DNA from: Eubacterium sp.
Lineage (GTDB): Bacteria > Bacillota_A > Clostridia > Lachnospirales > Lachnospiraceae
DNA: 12,895 nt
Assembly (NCBI GenBank): GCA_023663915.1
Contig: JAMPGN010000121.1
Span: 1 to 12,895, forward strand
Direction: 5' to 3'
Below the pieces are notes generated by a model. That model did not search any database, was not told the origin of the DNA, and saw only the letters and a list, made by a program, of their open reading frames with translations. Of this stretch, positions 1 through 5,998 are shown piece after piece. A program made the translations under genes and the position numbers. Position 1 is the stretch's first letter. Each line of letters starts with the position of its first letter.

Positions 1-670
1 AACGCACGGAAGAATAGAACTTCAACGCTCGACCGCCTGTAGTCGTCTCCGGATTGCCAAACATAATGCCGACCTTCTCACGTAACTGGTTAATGAATAC
101 GACCGTACAGTTGGATTTGCTGATTACTGCGGTCAGTTTACGGAGTGCCTGCGACATCAGACGCGCCTGCAGACCCACATGAGCGTCTCCCATATCGCCA
201 TCAATCTCCGCTTTCGGAACTAACGCAGCAACGGAGTCCACCACAATGATATCCACTGCACCCGAACGCACCATTGTCTCCGTGATCTCCAATGCCTGTT
301 CACCACAGTCCGGCTGGGAAATATACAGATTATCAATATCGACTCCGATATTCTTCGCATATACCGGATCAAGTGCATGTTCCGCATCGATAAACCCGGC
401 AATGCCGCCCCGCTTCTGGACTTCTGCAATCATATGTAATGTCACGGTAGTCTTACCGCTAGATTCCGGTCCGTAGATTTCCACAATCCTGCCTTTCGGG
501 ATACCACCAAGCCCCAATGCGAGGTCAAGACTCAAGGAACCTGTCGGTATCGTCTCCACATTCATCTGTACGGAAGGATCGCCGAGTTTCATGACTGCGC
601 CCTTACCAAACTGTCTCTCTATCTGCCCTAAAGCGGCATCCAATGCTTTTAATTTTTCTTCTCTTTCCAT
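1..670 (-). CDS. recA: RecA recombinase (5' part; runs off the left edge)
   Basis: RecA forms ATP-dependent filaments on single-stranded DNA, catalyses strand exchange in recombinational repair, and triggers LexA self-cleavage in the SOS response. The window holds residues 1-223; the C-terminal third lies beyond the left edge. Visible are the Walker A loop GPESSGKTT (about residues 67-75), the catalytic glutamate in DAEHALD (about 97), Walker B IIVVDS (about 141-146), and the L2 DNA-binding loop region running from [10 protein letters not shown] to [11 protein letters not shown] (about 192-218). All key residues are intact. The ATG at 670 is preceded by a strong GGAGAA ribosome site, with a second AGGAGA just upstream. 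The gene has its own promoter carrying two LexA boxes, so it is most likely a single SOS-induced transcription unit at this end. Identification is certain from the motifs. Confidence 0.98.
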   Translation of the reverse strand, partial: MEREEKLKALDAALGQIERQFGKGAVMKLGDPSVQMNVETIPTGSLSLDLALGLGGIPKGRIVEIYGPESSGKTTVTLHMIAEVQKRGGIAGFIDAEHALDPVYAKNIGVDIDNLYISQPDCGEQALEITETMVRSGAVDIIVVDSVAALVPKAEIDGDMGDAHVGLQARLMSQALRKLTAVISKSNCTVVFINQLREKVGIMFGNPETTTGGRALKFYSSVR

Positions 671-692
671 ATGATGTTCTCCTTTTCTCCTA

Positions 693-704
693 GAACATTT
701 GTTC
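693..704. promoter_or_regulatory. LexA (DinR) box 2, downstream of the -10
   Basis: GAACATTTGTTC has the two perfectly inverted half-sites of the Gram-positive SOS box (GAAC-N4-GTTC). It lies at the predicted transcription start of recA, 22 bp upstream of the start codon. Its centre is 25 bp from that of the first box, which would suit cooperative binding. Confidence 0.85.
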
Positions 705-711
705 TTCTATT

Positions 712-740
712 AGAATAAAACAAATGTTCGGTTTTGTCAA
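712..740 (-). promoter_or_regulatory. recA promoter (sigma-A type)
   Basis: On the minus strand a perfect -35 TTGACA (735-740) is followed after exactly 17 bp by TATTCT (712-717). A LexA box lies in the spacer and runs into the -10, and another lies just downstream, as expected for an SOS-repressed promoter. The predicted transcript start is near 705, giving a leader of about 35 nt. Confidence 0.85.
717..730 (-). promoter_or_regulatory. LexA (DinR) box 1, in the promoter spacer
   Basis: Minus strand reads CGAACATTTGTTTT, close to the Firmicutes LexA consensus CGAAC-N4-GTTCG with a degenerate right half. It sits between and overlaps the -35/-10 elements, so bound LexA would block RNA polymerase. 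Confidence 0.7.
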
Positions 741-1051
741 TGTAATTTTTATGTTTAATTATACTTTAAACATTGTATGAAGCATTTCCTTCTACACTTT
801 ATTCCATGGCTATACAACGCTTCTGATTCCTAGTTTATCATCTTTCATGTCCGATAAACGACACTTCAACCCTCCTTTTCCAAAAATTTAGAGCAAAGCA
901 GCAAAATAAATTCATCCCAGACTTACTTTGCAAATAAGTTCATCCACGAGTCCTGCCCCATGAACCCGAAATATTGAAATAATGGAAAACATGGCGAAAT
1001 GCCCGATGTGCATAACAGAATTCCATTTCTTCAGATCAAATTAAGTTTAGC
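741..1051. other. Intergenic region with no convincing gene
   Basis: Neither strand shows an ORF with family-like sequence and a well-spaced ribosome site. An imperfect direct repeat is present: GCAAAATAAATTCATCC at 901-917 and GCAAATAAGTTCATCC at 930-945, 29 bp apart. A 7-bp inverted repeat GTTTATC/GATAAAC sits at 833-839 and 853-859. An AAAGGAGGG-like sequence on the minus strand near 870-880 leads only into very short frames. Confidence 0.5.
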
Positions 1052-1079
1052 AAAAAAGGTGACTGCATGCAAGAGTAAC
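1052..1079 (-). terminator. Probable intrinsic terminator of the alpha/beta hydrolase gene
   Basis: On the minus strand GTTACT (1079-1074) can pair with AGTCAC (1064-1059), with one mismatch and a 9-nt loop, followed by C and six Ts (1057-1052). It lies about 60 bp past the stop of the upstream gene and would insulate recA from it. The stem is short, so the call is tentative. Confidence 0.4.
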
Positions 1080-1140
1080 TTCCGATATTTAAACCTTTTT
1101 AGTTTTTTCTTTCATAATCGAAACCGGCAGTCATACAACG

Positions 1141-1704
1141 TCACTCTTGCACACGTAACGGCGTGCATGGTATCCCATCCACTATATAACTCTGCGTCAA
1201 CTCCATCACCTGCGTCAAGATACCAAGATTCCGCATCGCATCGTCCTTTGCTTCTAACGAATGATTGACACCCTCTATGATGTGCAGGGGCAGATGATGC
1301 TCCCTGCACCCGGTCCTAACAATTTCCGTCTCCACCCACGGATCATCGGTACCATGAAAAACGATTCCCCTCTGCGGAGCAAAAGAAAACATCTGCGCAA
1401 GCGGCGTATAATAAATATTTCTGCAGTTAACCTCATGTTTTTGGGCATAGGCGGACGCTACAATCGTGCCGATGCTCTTGGACACAAAAAGAACGTCCTC
1501 ATATTGATTCCAGTCGATTTGCGACAGCGCTTCCTCCGTCTGCGCAAACGTCTGCCCAAACGCCTTGTCCATCTCTTTACTCAGCCCGCTATAAGCAAGC
1601 CTGCATAATTCATATTGACACTGTCCCGCAATCTTTCCGCTATAATACAATAGCGGCTTGTCACAGTGATAGCCTATTCCCGGAAAAAAGACGGCAATTT
1701 TCAT
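1141..1704 (-). CDS. Small alpha/beta hydrolase-fold protein
   Basis: A 187-residue cytoplasmic protein with no signal peptide or membrane segment. The order of motifs fits a compact alpha/beta hydrolase: a first strand KIAVFFPGIGYH at the N-terminus, a nucleophile elbow SKSIG with Ser77, an acid in HGTDDPW (Asp120 or Asp121) and a histidine in GVNHSLE (His148). The elbow is S-x-S-x-G rather than the usual G-x-S-x-G. Substrate is unknown; esterase, lipase or peptidase-like activity are all possible. The frame stays open to 1755, but the ATG at 1704 is preceded by a GGAAAGGA ribosome site and starts directly at the first beta strand, so this start was chosen. It is the last gene of the run that begins at 5702 and lies 77 bp after the bile salt hydrolase homologue. 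Confidence 0.75.
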   Translation of the reverse strand: MKIAVFFPGIGYHCDKPLLYYSGKIAGQCQYELCRLAYSGLSKEMDKAFGQTFAQTEEALSQIDWNQYEDVLFVSKSIGTIVASAYAQKHEVNCRNIYYTPLAQMFSFAPQRGIVFHGTDDPWVETEIVRTGCREHHLPLHIIEGVNHSLEAKDDAMRNLGILTQVMELTQSYIVDGIPCTPLRVQE

Positions 1705-1727
1705 GATTTTATCATTCCTTTCCAAGG

Positions 1728-1765
1728 CACAAACAATTTGTGAAAGATTTATCAAATTCTTTCAC
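1728..1765. repeat. Two overlapping, mutually exclusive inverted repeats
   Basis: CACAAA-CAA-TTTGTG (1728-1742) and GTGAAAGA (1740-1747) with TCTTTCAC (1758-1765) share the bases 1740-1742, so only one hairpin can form at a time. They fill the gap between two minus-strand genes. Neither is followed by a proper T-run, so this is not a classical terminator; an mRNA-processing or attenuation-like element is possible. Confidence 0.45.
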
Positions 1766-1781
1766 TCTTTCTCTCCGATTT

Positions 1782-2756
1782 CTAATTCTGCATTCTGATC
1801 TGTTCCTCTTTTATCATAGGATATCTGACCAGTGTGCTACTTTCCAGATCTTCCCTATGCATATCAACCGCCGTGATCTGGTGGTTATCATAAGATGTAT
1901 AATAATAGATTCCCTTATCGGTATTACAGCAGGAAGTGTAGATCGTTATCTCATATTTTCCGTCGTCCAGTTCACAGCATCCCCTCTGCTGGTCTACCGC
2001 GTTCAGAATGTGGAAAAACTGGCTGACACTCTCTGCTTCCCCTTCTCCGGATATTGAGTTCATCTTGACAAATGCGACCCGCACAAACCGGGACTGCGAC
2101 GATAAATCACCCGGCAGACCGATGGCGCCAAGTCCCCTGCTGTACCGATTCAGTTCCAGTCCTTTTGCAAAAGTATTGACCGGGGATTTCGTAGACAAAT
2201 GCATATAATTATTCAAAGCAAACATCTGCTGGTCAAAAGGCGGATTATTGGTCAATACACCCACCGGATTATCATATATTTTAATCCCTTCTTTGACTGC
2301 TTCCATCGTGATGGAACTGTTGCGATCTGAGATGATCCAATGTAACTGTGACAGCGGAAGCTGATCGTTGAATGGAATGTCTAACAGATTCATTTTTTCC
2401 ACAAGCGAGCGCGCCTCTTCCACCGTGGCACACTGGCTGAGTACCCATGGAATCAATTCAAACTGTGCAATGTTGTCCTTCCCATCTTTTTTGCCCCAAA
2501 AAGCGGCATTTCCGACAAAATTTAACCCCGCCATGCCTAAACCCTTCTCGTTAACCGCGTCGTAATACAGCGGATAATCCTCCGCCACATACGCCATCCC
2601 AATCATTGCATAGTGCGTGTCCATTTTTCCAGCCTCCCGGAAATGAAAAGGATAATTCCTGGGCGTTATGGTCACTTCGTCACCGTAAGAAAATTCATAA
2701 TCCAACGTCCGTCCAAAATAAAAATCTTTTGTTTTGTAAGTTGCTGCCGTACACAT
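1782..2756 (-). CDS. Choloylglycine hydrolase family protein (bile salt hydrolase / penicillin V acylase type)
   Basis: An N-terminal nucleophile hydrolase of 324 residues, close to the roughly 325-330 of Gram-positive bile salt hydrolases. These cleave the amide bond of glycine- or taurine-conjugated bile acids, or of penicillin V. Removal of Met1 exposes the catalytic Cys2 (MCTAATYK). Expected partners are present: Arg16 and Asp19 in FGRTLDYE, Asn79 in MAGLNF, Asn171 in VLTNNPPF, and Arg223 in SRFVRVAF. There is no signal peptide, so the enzyme is cytoplasmic. The start has an excellent AAAGGAGGA site. The gene lies 23 bp after the J-domain gene and is probably co-transcribed with it. Bile salt versus penicillin V preference cannot be decided by eye. 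Confidence 0.93.
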   Translation of the reverse strand: MCTAATYKTKDFYFGRTLDYEFSYGDEVTITPRNYPFHFREAGKMDTHYAMIGMAYVAEDYPLYYDAVNEKGLGMAGLNFVGNAAFWGKKDGKDNIAQFELIPWVLSQCATVEEARSLVEKMNLLDIPFNDQLPLSQLHWIISDRNSSITMEAVKEGIKIYDNPVGVLTNNPPFDQQMFALNNYMHLSTKSPVNTFAKGLELNRYSRGLGAIGLPGDLSSQSRFVRVAFVKMNSISGEGEAESVSQFFHILNAVDQQRGCCELDDGKYEITIYTSCCNTDKGIYYYTSYDNHQITAVDMHREDLESSTLVRYPMIKEEQIRMQN

Positions 2757-2779
2757 GATAAATTCCTCCTTTTATGATT

Positions 2780-3766
2780 TCATGTTCTCTGTTTTCTGTA
2801 ATTCTCCAATAATTTGTCAATCTGCAGATTCAAATTCTCCGGCATACCGCCGCTAACGCGGGGCAGTTTGATCCACATATGGAGATTACGGTAGCCGGCT
2901 GTCTTATTCCGCCTTACCTTTTCCGATTTTTCGGATACCACTATCTTCGTCTGTACTCTCCTTTGTCCCAAAAGAGGCACTATGATATAGTATAATCGAT
3001 CATCATGAAAAGAAAGATAACCCACTTCCCGTCCAGTCTGATCTTTCAGATACAGCTTATGTTGTCTGAGTCCCGACGGAAAAAGGACATCGCCCACCTT
3101 GAGGCTCACCCCATCTGCTGTCAGCTCCAGCATGGATGGAATCAAAAAAATCCTGTCTCCGTTTTCGTCCGCCGTCTCCTCTTTGGTCAGTTCCGGCAAT
3201 AGCGCAGTTGCATCGATAAACTGCTGTGCAAGCAAATAGGTAAGTTCTGCCTGCACCTGCGGACGGACCGCCGGCGCATTCCCGCCGCGAAGATCATCGC
3301 ACTCGTCTAAAAGCTGTTTACTGCATTGGTAGACACTAAGAAGAAACAACGGAAAATCCTCCTCCGGCGTCCATAAATACTTCCCTTCCGCCACACAGAA
3401 ATTCCCGAAAACTGTTCCATCATAATCCTCAGCATAACACAAGACTTCCCGCTTTCTGTAGGCATTCTGATTGAGCGGCGCGTTCCATACACCCGCCTCC
3501 TTCTCCCGACCGGCGGTATTTTCCTTTTCTTGAAAATCAACATTTTCATAAGAAGCCATCCTGTCAGTCTTTTGCGAAAACTTTCCCATATTGACAAGAT
3601 CATAGGCGATGTTAATTTCCCTTGCACTGTACGCATAGCTTTCATCCATTTCCCCGCCGCTGTCCGGATGCACTTGGAGCATTAACTGCCGATATCTTTT
3701 TTTGATCTCCTCTTTGGATGCTTCCGGCGTAATTCCAAGAATGGTATATGCTTCTCGTCTTGTCAC
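2780..3766 (-). CDS. J-domain (DnaJ-like) protein with an unassigned C-terminal region
   Basis: Residues 1-62 form a J domain, which stimulates the ATPase of DnaK/Hsp70: the helix II segment KEEIKKRYRQLMLQVHPD contains the diagnostic HPD triad (33-35), and helix III follows around INIAYDLVNMG. The remaining roughly 265 residues lack the Gly/Phe-rich linker and CxxCxGxG zinc fingers of true DnaJ, so this is a specialised co-chaperone, not the housekeeping one. The C-terminal part looks globular and soluble (for example LSFHDDRLYYIIVPLLG near 245-265), and I do not recognise it. The start codon is GTG at 3766, reached 27 nt after the stop of the Nudix-GNAT gene. AAAGGA lies about 14 nt upstream, a slightly long spacing. 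No other start exists between the two genes in this frame. Confidence 0.85.
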   Translation of the reverse strand: MTRREAYTILGITPEASKEEIKKRYRQLMLQVHPDSGGEMDESYAYSAREINIAYDLVNMGKFSQKTDRMASYENVDFQEKENTAGREKEAGVWNAPLNQNAYRKREVLCYAEDYDGTVFGNFCVAEGKYLWTPEEDFPLFLLSVYQCSKQLLDECDDLRGGNAPAVRPQVQAELTYLLAQQFIDATALLPELTKEETADENGDRIFLIPSMLELTADGVSLKVGDVLFPSGLRQHKLYLKDQTGREVGYLSFHDDRLYYIIVPLLGQRRVQTKIVVSEKSEKVRRNKTAGYRNLHMWIKLPRVSGGMPENLNLQIDKLLENYRKQRT

Positions 3767-3793
3767 GACCGTCCAATGATTCCTTTCACTGTC

Positions 3794-4804
3794 TCAATAC
3801 TCCTTTCCGCCCTGCTCCTTCTTTCCTTTTAACACAAAAACCTGCGACGGATATCCCAGCTCGACACAAAGGTCTGACGGGACAAATCCAAGCGACTGGT
3901 ACAATGCCCTTGGCGCAGTTCCTTTCGGGTCGTCCTCGCGAAATGTCGTAACCGTGACGTCCCTTGTCTGATCCAATTTCGTAAGCATCAAATCAATCAT
4001 CTTCCGCGCGATTCCGCTCCGGCGATATTCCGGATGAACCGCCATGCAGGAAAGCATATTGTGTTTTGTGGAAAAAAGCAGAATACCCACGACGATATTG
4101 CCATGCAGCGCACATATGGCATTCTGGCGCTCTATATTTTTTATGACCGTATCGCGATATTCGTCAAGTAATTCCTGCGTTTCTAATCCGGGAAAATTCG
4201 CCCGCACAATTTCGACCAGACTCATCCACGAGGGGAGATTGTGCATCGTGGCAAATTCGATCCGTATCTCCTTATGCCTGTTTCCATGCGCATCATAACC
4301 GCGCACCTCAAAAAGCCTGTCCAGAAACCAATATGGAATCATGATGCCTTGCGCCTGCATTTGAAGCACTTCTTCCTTGTCCGCCCACCGCACTTCTTGA
4401 ACCTCATCCGCCTGTAAGCAAAGCTCGTCCAGTTCCACTTCCCTCTCCAACAGATAATAATCGTCGAAACCATCCTCAAAATTGATCGTGAAATCCGGTC
4501 TTACGTCCGATAAGTCCAGTTTCAGTCCAATTTCCTCGAACAATTCCCGCTCCGCCGCCTGACTGCTGCTCTCACCCTGCAGCGCCGACCCGCCCACGGT
4601 GACATCCCACATATTCGCCCAGCCCTTCTTGAAAGGCTGCCTTTTCTGGATCAACAGTTGATTCCGGCCATTAAAAATGCAGATATGGACGACCATGTGA
4701 TACTCCCCGTCCTGCATCCGATTGCCACGGCTATGTAGTCTTCCGGTTTTTTCCCGATCTTTGGTATAAATATCCCACAACTCAGTTTCTGTCCTGCCTG
4801 CCAT
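3794..4804 (-). CDS. Nudix hydrolase - GNAT acetyltransferase fusion
   Basis: A 336-residue two-domain protein. Residues about 35-165 are a Nudix domain with a complete box GX5EX7REXXEEXG running from Gly72 to Gly93 (Glu78, Arg86-Glu87, Glu90-Glu91), which binds divalent metal and hydrolyses a nucleoside diphosphate-type or isopentenyl-type substrate. The surrounding QKRQPFKKGWANMWDV segment resembles the IPP isomerase-like/YfcD branch. Residues about 180-330 are a GNAT domain: the acetyl-CoA loop HPEYRRSGIARKMI (257-270) and the late motif LYQSLGF (301-307). The ATG at 4804 has a GAGGAA site and overlaps the end of the Rpn gene by 23 nt in another frame, which indicates translational coupling. 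Substrates of both domains are unknown. Both motif sets appear intact. Confidence 0.9.
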   Translation of the reverse strand: MAGRTETELWDIYTKDREKTGRLHSRGNRMQDGEYHMVVHICIFNGRNQLLIQKRQPFKKGWANMWDVTVGGSALQGESSSQAAERELFEEIGLKLDLSDVRPDFTINFEDGFDDYYLLEREVELDELCLQADEVQEVRWADKEEVLQMQAQGIMIPYWFLDRLFEVRGYDAHGNRHKEIRIEFATMHNLPSWMSLVEIVRANFPGLETQELLDEYRDTVIKNIERQNAICALHGNIVVGILLFSTKHNMLSCMAVHPEYRRSGIARKMIDLMLTKLDQTRDVTVTTFREDDPKGTAPRALYQSLGFVPSDLCVELGYPSQVFVLKGKKEQGGKEY

Positions 4805-5702
4805 GATGTTCCTCGTTTCTGCTCAGTCTGCGGATCGTTTCGATATCCTCCTCAAGCTCTTCTGCGATCTGTTCCATTCCTTTACCCTTCGCTAACTTCT
4901 TACGGATCTGCTCCAATAGCTTTTCTTCTTTTCCATCCTCAAATACATGCCTCATATGTTTTTTCTCATCATACTCTGTTAAAAAGATCATGCGAAGCAC
5001 CTCACTTTTTTCCTTCTTTAAAACATCTGCCAGAATACCGCGCGCAATACATCGGTCTATGGCGGACTGTACCGCTTCTTCCCGGCTTTCCCCGGCAAGT
5101 ATGCCAGCCTCTATCTCAGACACAAACTCTGAATATTCCCACAGTCTGCGGCATTTATCCATCAGTTCTTTATTATGTCCGCGATTGATATTGATAATCT
5201 CGCACCTGCATTCCAGACACCCACTGCCCCGCCCCTCTGAAAAAGAGTCCGACAGGTACAATACTTTCCTGTCATCCGACATGTCACTGCCATTATAAAA
5301 CACAATATACTCCGGCGTTGGAAGCTCTATGCGTTTCCTTCCATAAATATTCGCATCCGCCAAGCCAAGCAGTCCTTCGTATTGCTGTGTAAAATAGAAT
5401 AATCCCCGCAGCGGCATATTCGGATTCCATGTGCTCTGATGCTCGTAAAGATTCATACGGCTGTCAATGATGAAAGAAAGATCATTTTTCATCTTCATAA
5501 AAATGACATCTTCCATCGTGACAACTTCCAGTTCTTCCGGGTCGGCATAATCCGTTTCATGCAGTGCATTGTATAAATCCAGTAAATGCCTTTTATCTTT
5601 AAAAAGATAGCGAAACAATTTGTCCTTATGTTTCCGGTTCAGCCGAATCTTACGCCACCACGAACCGCCTATGTAGCATCTCTTTTGTTTTCTTTTCACC
5701 AT
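4782..5702 (-). CDS. Rpn-family recombination-promoting nuclease / PD-(D/E)XK 'putative transposase'
   Basis: A 306-residue protein of the Rpn/PDDEXK transposase-like family that is multiplied in Lachnospiraceae genomes. Residues about 21-140 carry the nuclease core: RKHKDKLFRYLF, the acidic KNDLSFIID stretch (Asp74, Asp80), and the YEHQSTWNPNMPLRGLFYF signature (86-104) with the E-x-Q variant of the catalytic E-x-K. The C-terminal part is charged and helical (about 220-300), ending in a segment with GMEQIAEELEEDIETI that resembles a small HTH-like tail. Known Rpn members are metal-dependent DNases that stimulate RecA-independent recombination; that role is inferred here. There are no terminal inverted repeats, so this is not an insertion sequence. 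The ATG at 5702 follows GGAGGT by 9 nt. Confidence 0.9.
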   Translation of the reverse strand: MVKRKQKRCYIGGSWWRKIRLNRKHKDKLFRYLFKDKRHLLDLYNALHETDYADPEELEVVTMEDVIFMKMKNDLSFIIDSRMNLYEHQSTWNPNMPLRGLFYFTQQYEGLLGLADANIYGRKRIELPTPEYIVFYNGSDMSDDRKVLYLSDSFSEGRGSGCLECRCEIININRGHNKELMDKCRRLWEYSEFVSEIEAGILAGESREEAVQSAIDRCIARGILADVLKKEKSEVLRMIFLTEYDEKKHMRHVFEDGKEEKLLEQIRKKLAKGKGMEQIAEELEEDIETIRRLSRNEEHHGRQDRN

Positions 5703-5717
5703 AAATCATCTACCTCC

Positions 5718-5746
5718 ATTATACGTTCTTCTTCCTGCGTAATCAA
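5718..5746 (-). promoter_or_regulatory. Promoter-like element just upstream of the Rpn gene
   Basis: The minus strand has TTGATT (5741-5746), 17 bp, then a perfect TATAAT (5718-5723). The ribosome site GGAGGT (5712-5717) abuts the -10, so a transcript starting at the usual distance would lose it. Either the message is nearly leaderless, or transcription for the nuclease really begins further upstream at about 5893. Confidence 0.55.
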
Positions 5747-5754
5747 TCAATTTA

Positions 5755-5893
5755 GGAAATAATTCCGACAATCGGCATGAATCTGACATCCTTTCTTGAG
5801 ACAAAAGGCATCAGTTTTAAGACTGGGATTCCCCATAGGAAAATCGAATAAGGGAGTCGTTATTCCCTTATCCGATTCCAAATATAATTGTTA
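5755..5893 (-). ncRNA. Candidate structured leader or small RNA
   Basis: Downstream of the promoter at 5900-5927 the minus-strand RNA can form several hairpins. P1 (5838-5879): UCGGAUAAGGGA pairs with UCCCUUAUUCGA over 12 bp including one G-U, extended by GGAA/UUCC past a two-base bulge, loop of 8 nt. P2 (5783-5814): CUGAUGCCUUU pairs with AAAGGAUGUCAG with one bulged A and two wobble pairs. P3 (5765-5775): CCGA-UUG-UCGG. In P1 and P2 the wobble pairs become A-C mismatches on the opposite strand, so the structure favours transcription from the minus strand. It matches no riboswitch class I recognise. It may be the 190-nt leader of the Rpn gene or an independent small RNA. Confidence 0.45.
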
Positions 5894-5899
5894 GATTTT

Positions 5900-5927
5900 A
5901 GTATATCATATTTTGTCTATATGTAAA
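5900..5927 (-). promoter_or_regulatory. Promoter driving the structured region and probably the Rpn run
   Basis: On the minus strand TTTACA (5922-5927), 16 bp, then TATACT (5900-5905) with an extended -10 TG one base upstream. The predicted start is near 5893. It lies directly after the aroA terminator hairpin, so it begins a new transcription unit. Confidence 0.65.
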
Positions 5928-5931
5928 GAAC

Positions 5932-5958
5932 TACTTTTGCAAACTTAGCGCAAAAGTA
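5932..5958 (-). terminator. Hairpin downstream of aroA, probable terminator
   Basis: A perfect 9-bp stem, TACTTTTGC and GCAAAAGTA, with a 9-nt loop, 40 bp after the aroA stop. The minus-strand tail GTTCTTTAC is only moderately U-rich, so termination may be partial. Confidence 0.55.
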
Positions 5959-5998
5959 CTCCATAATCTGGGTTCTATAAGTACATTCACAATCACAT

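Noticed and set aside
999..1268. 89-codon plus-strand frame in the recA-proximal gap
   Set aside because: No ribosome site, extends antisense into the hydrolase gene, and its composition does not look like a protein.
4782..5702. Rpn gene as part of an insertion sequence
   Set aside because: Despite the 'putative transposase' family name, no terminal inverted repeats or target duplications were seen around it.
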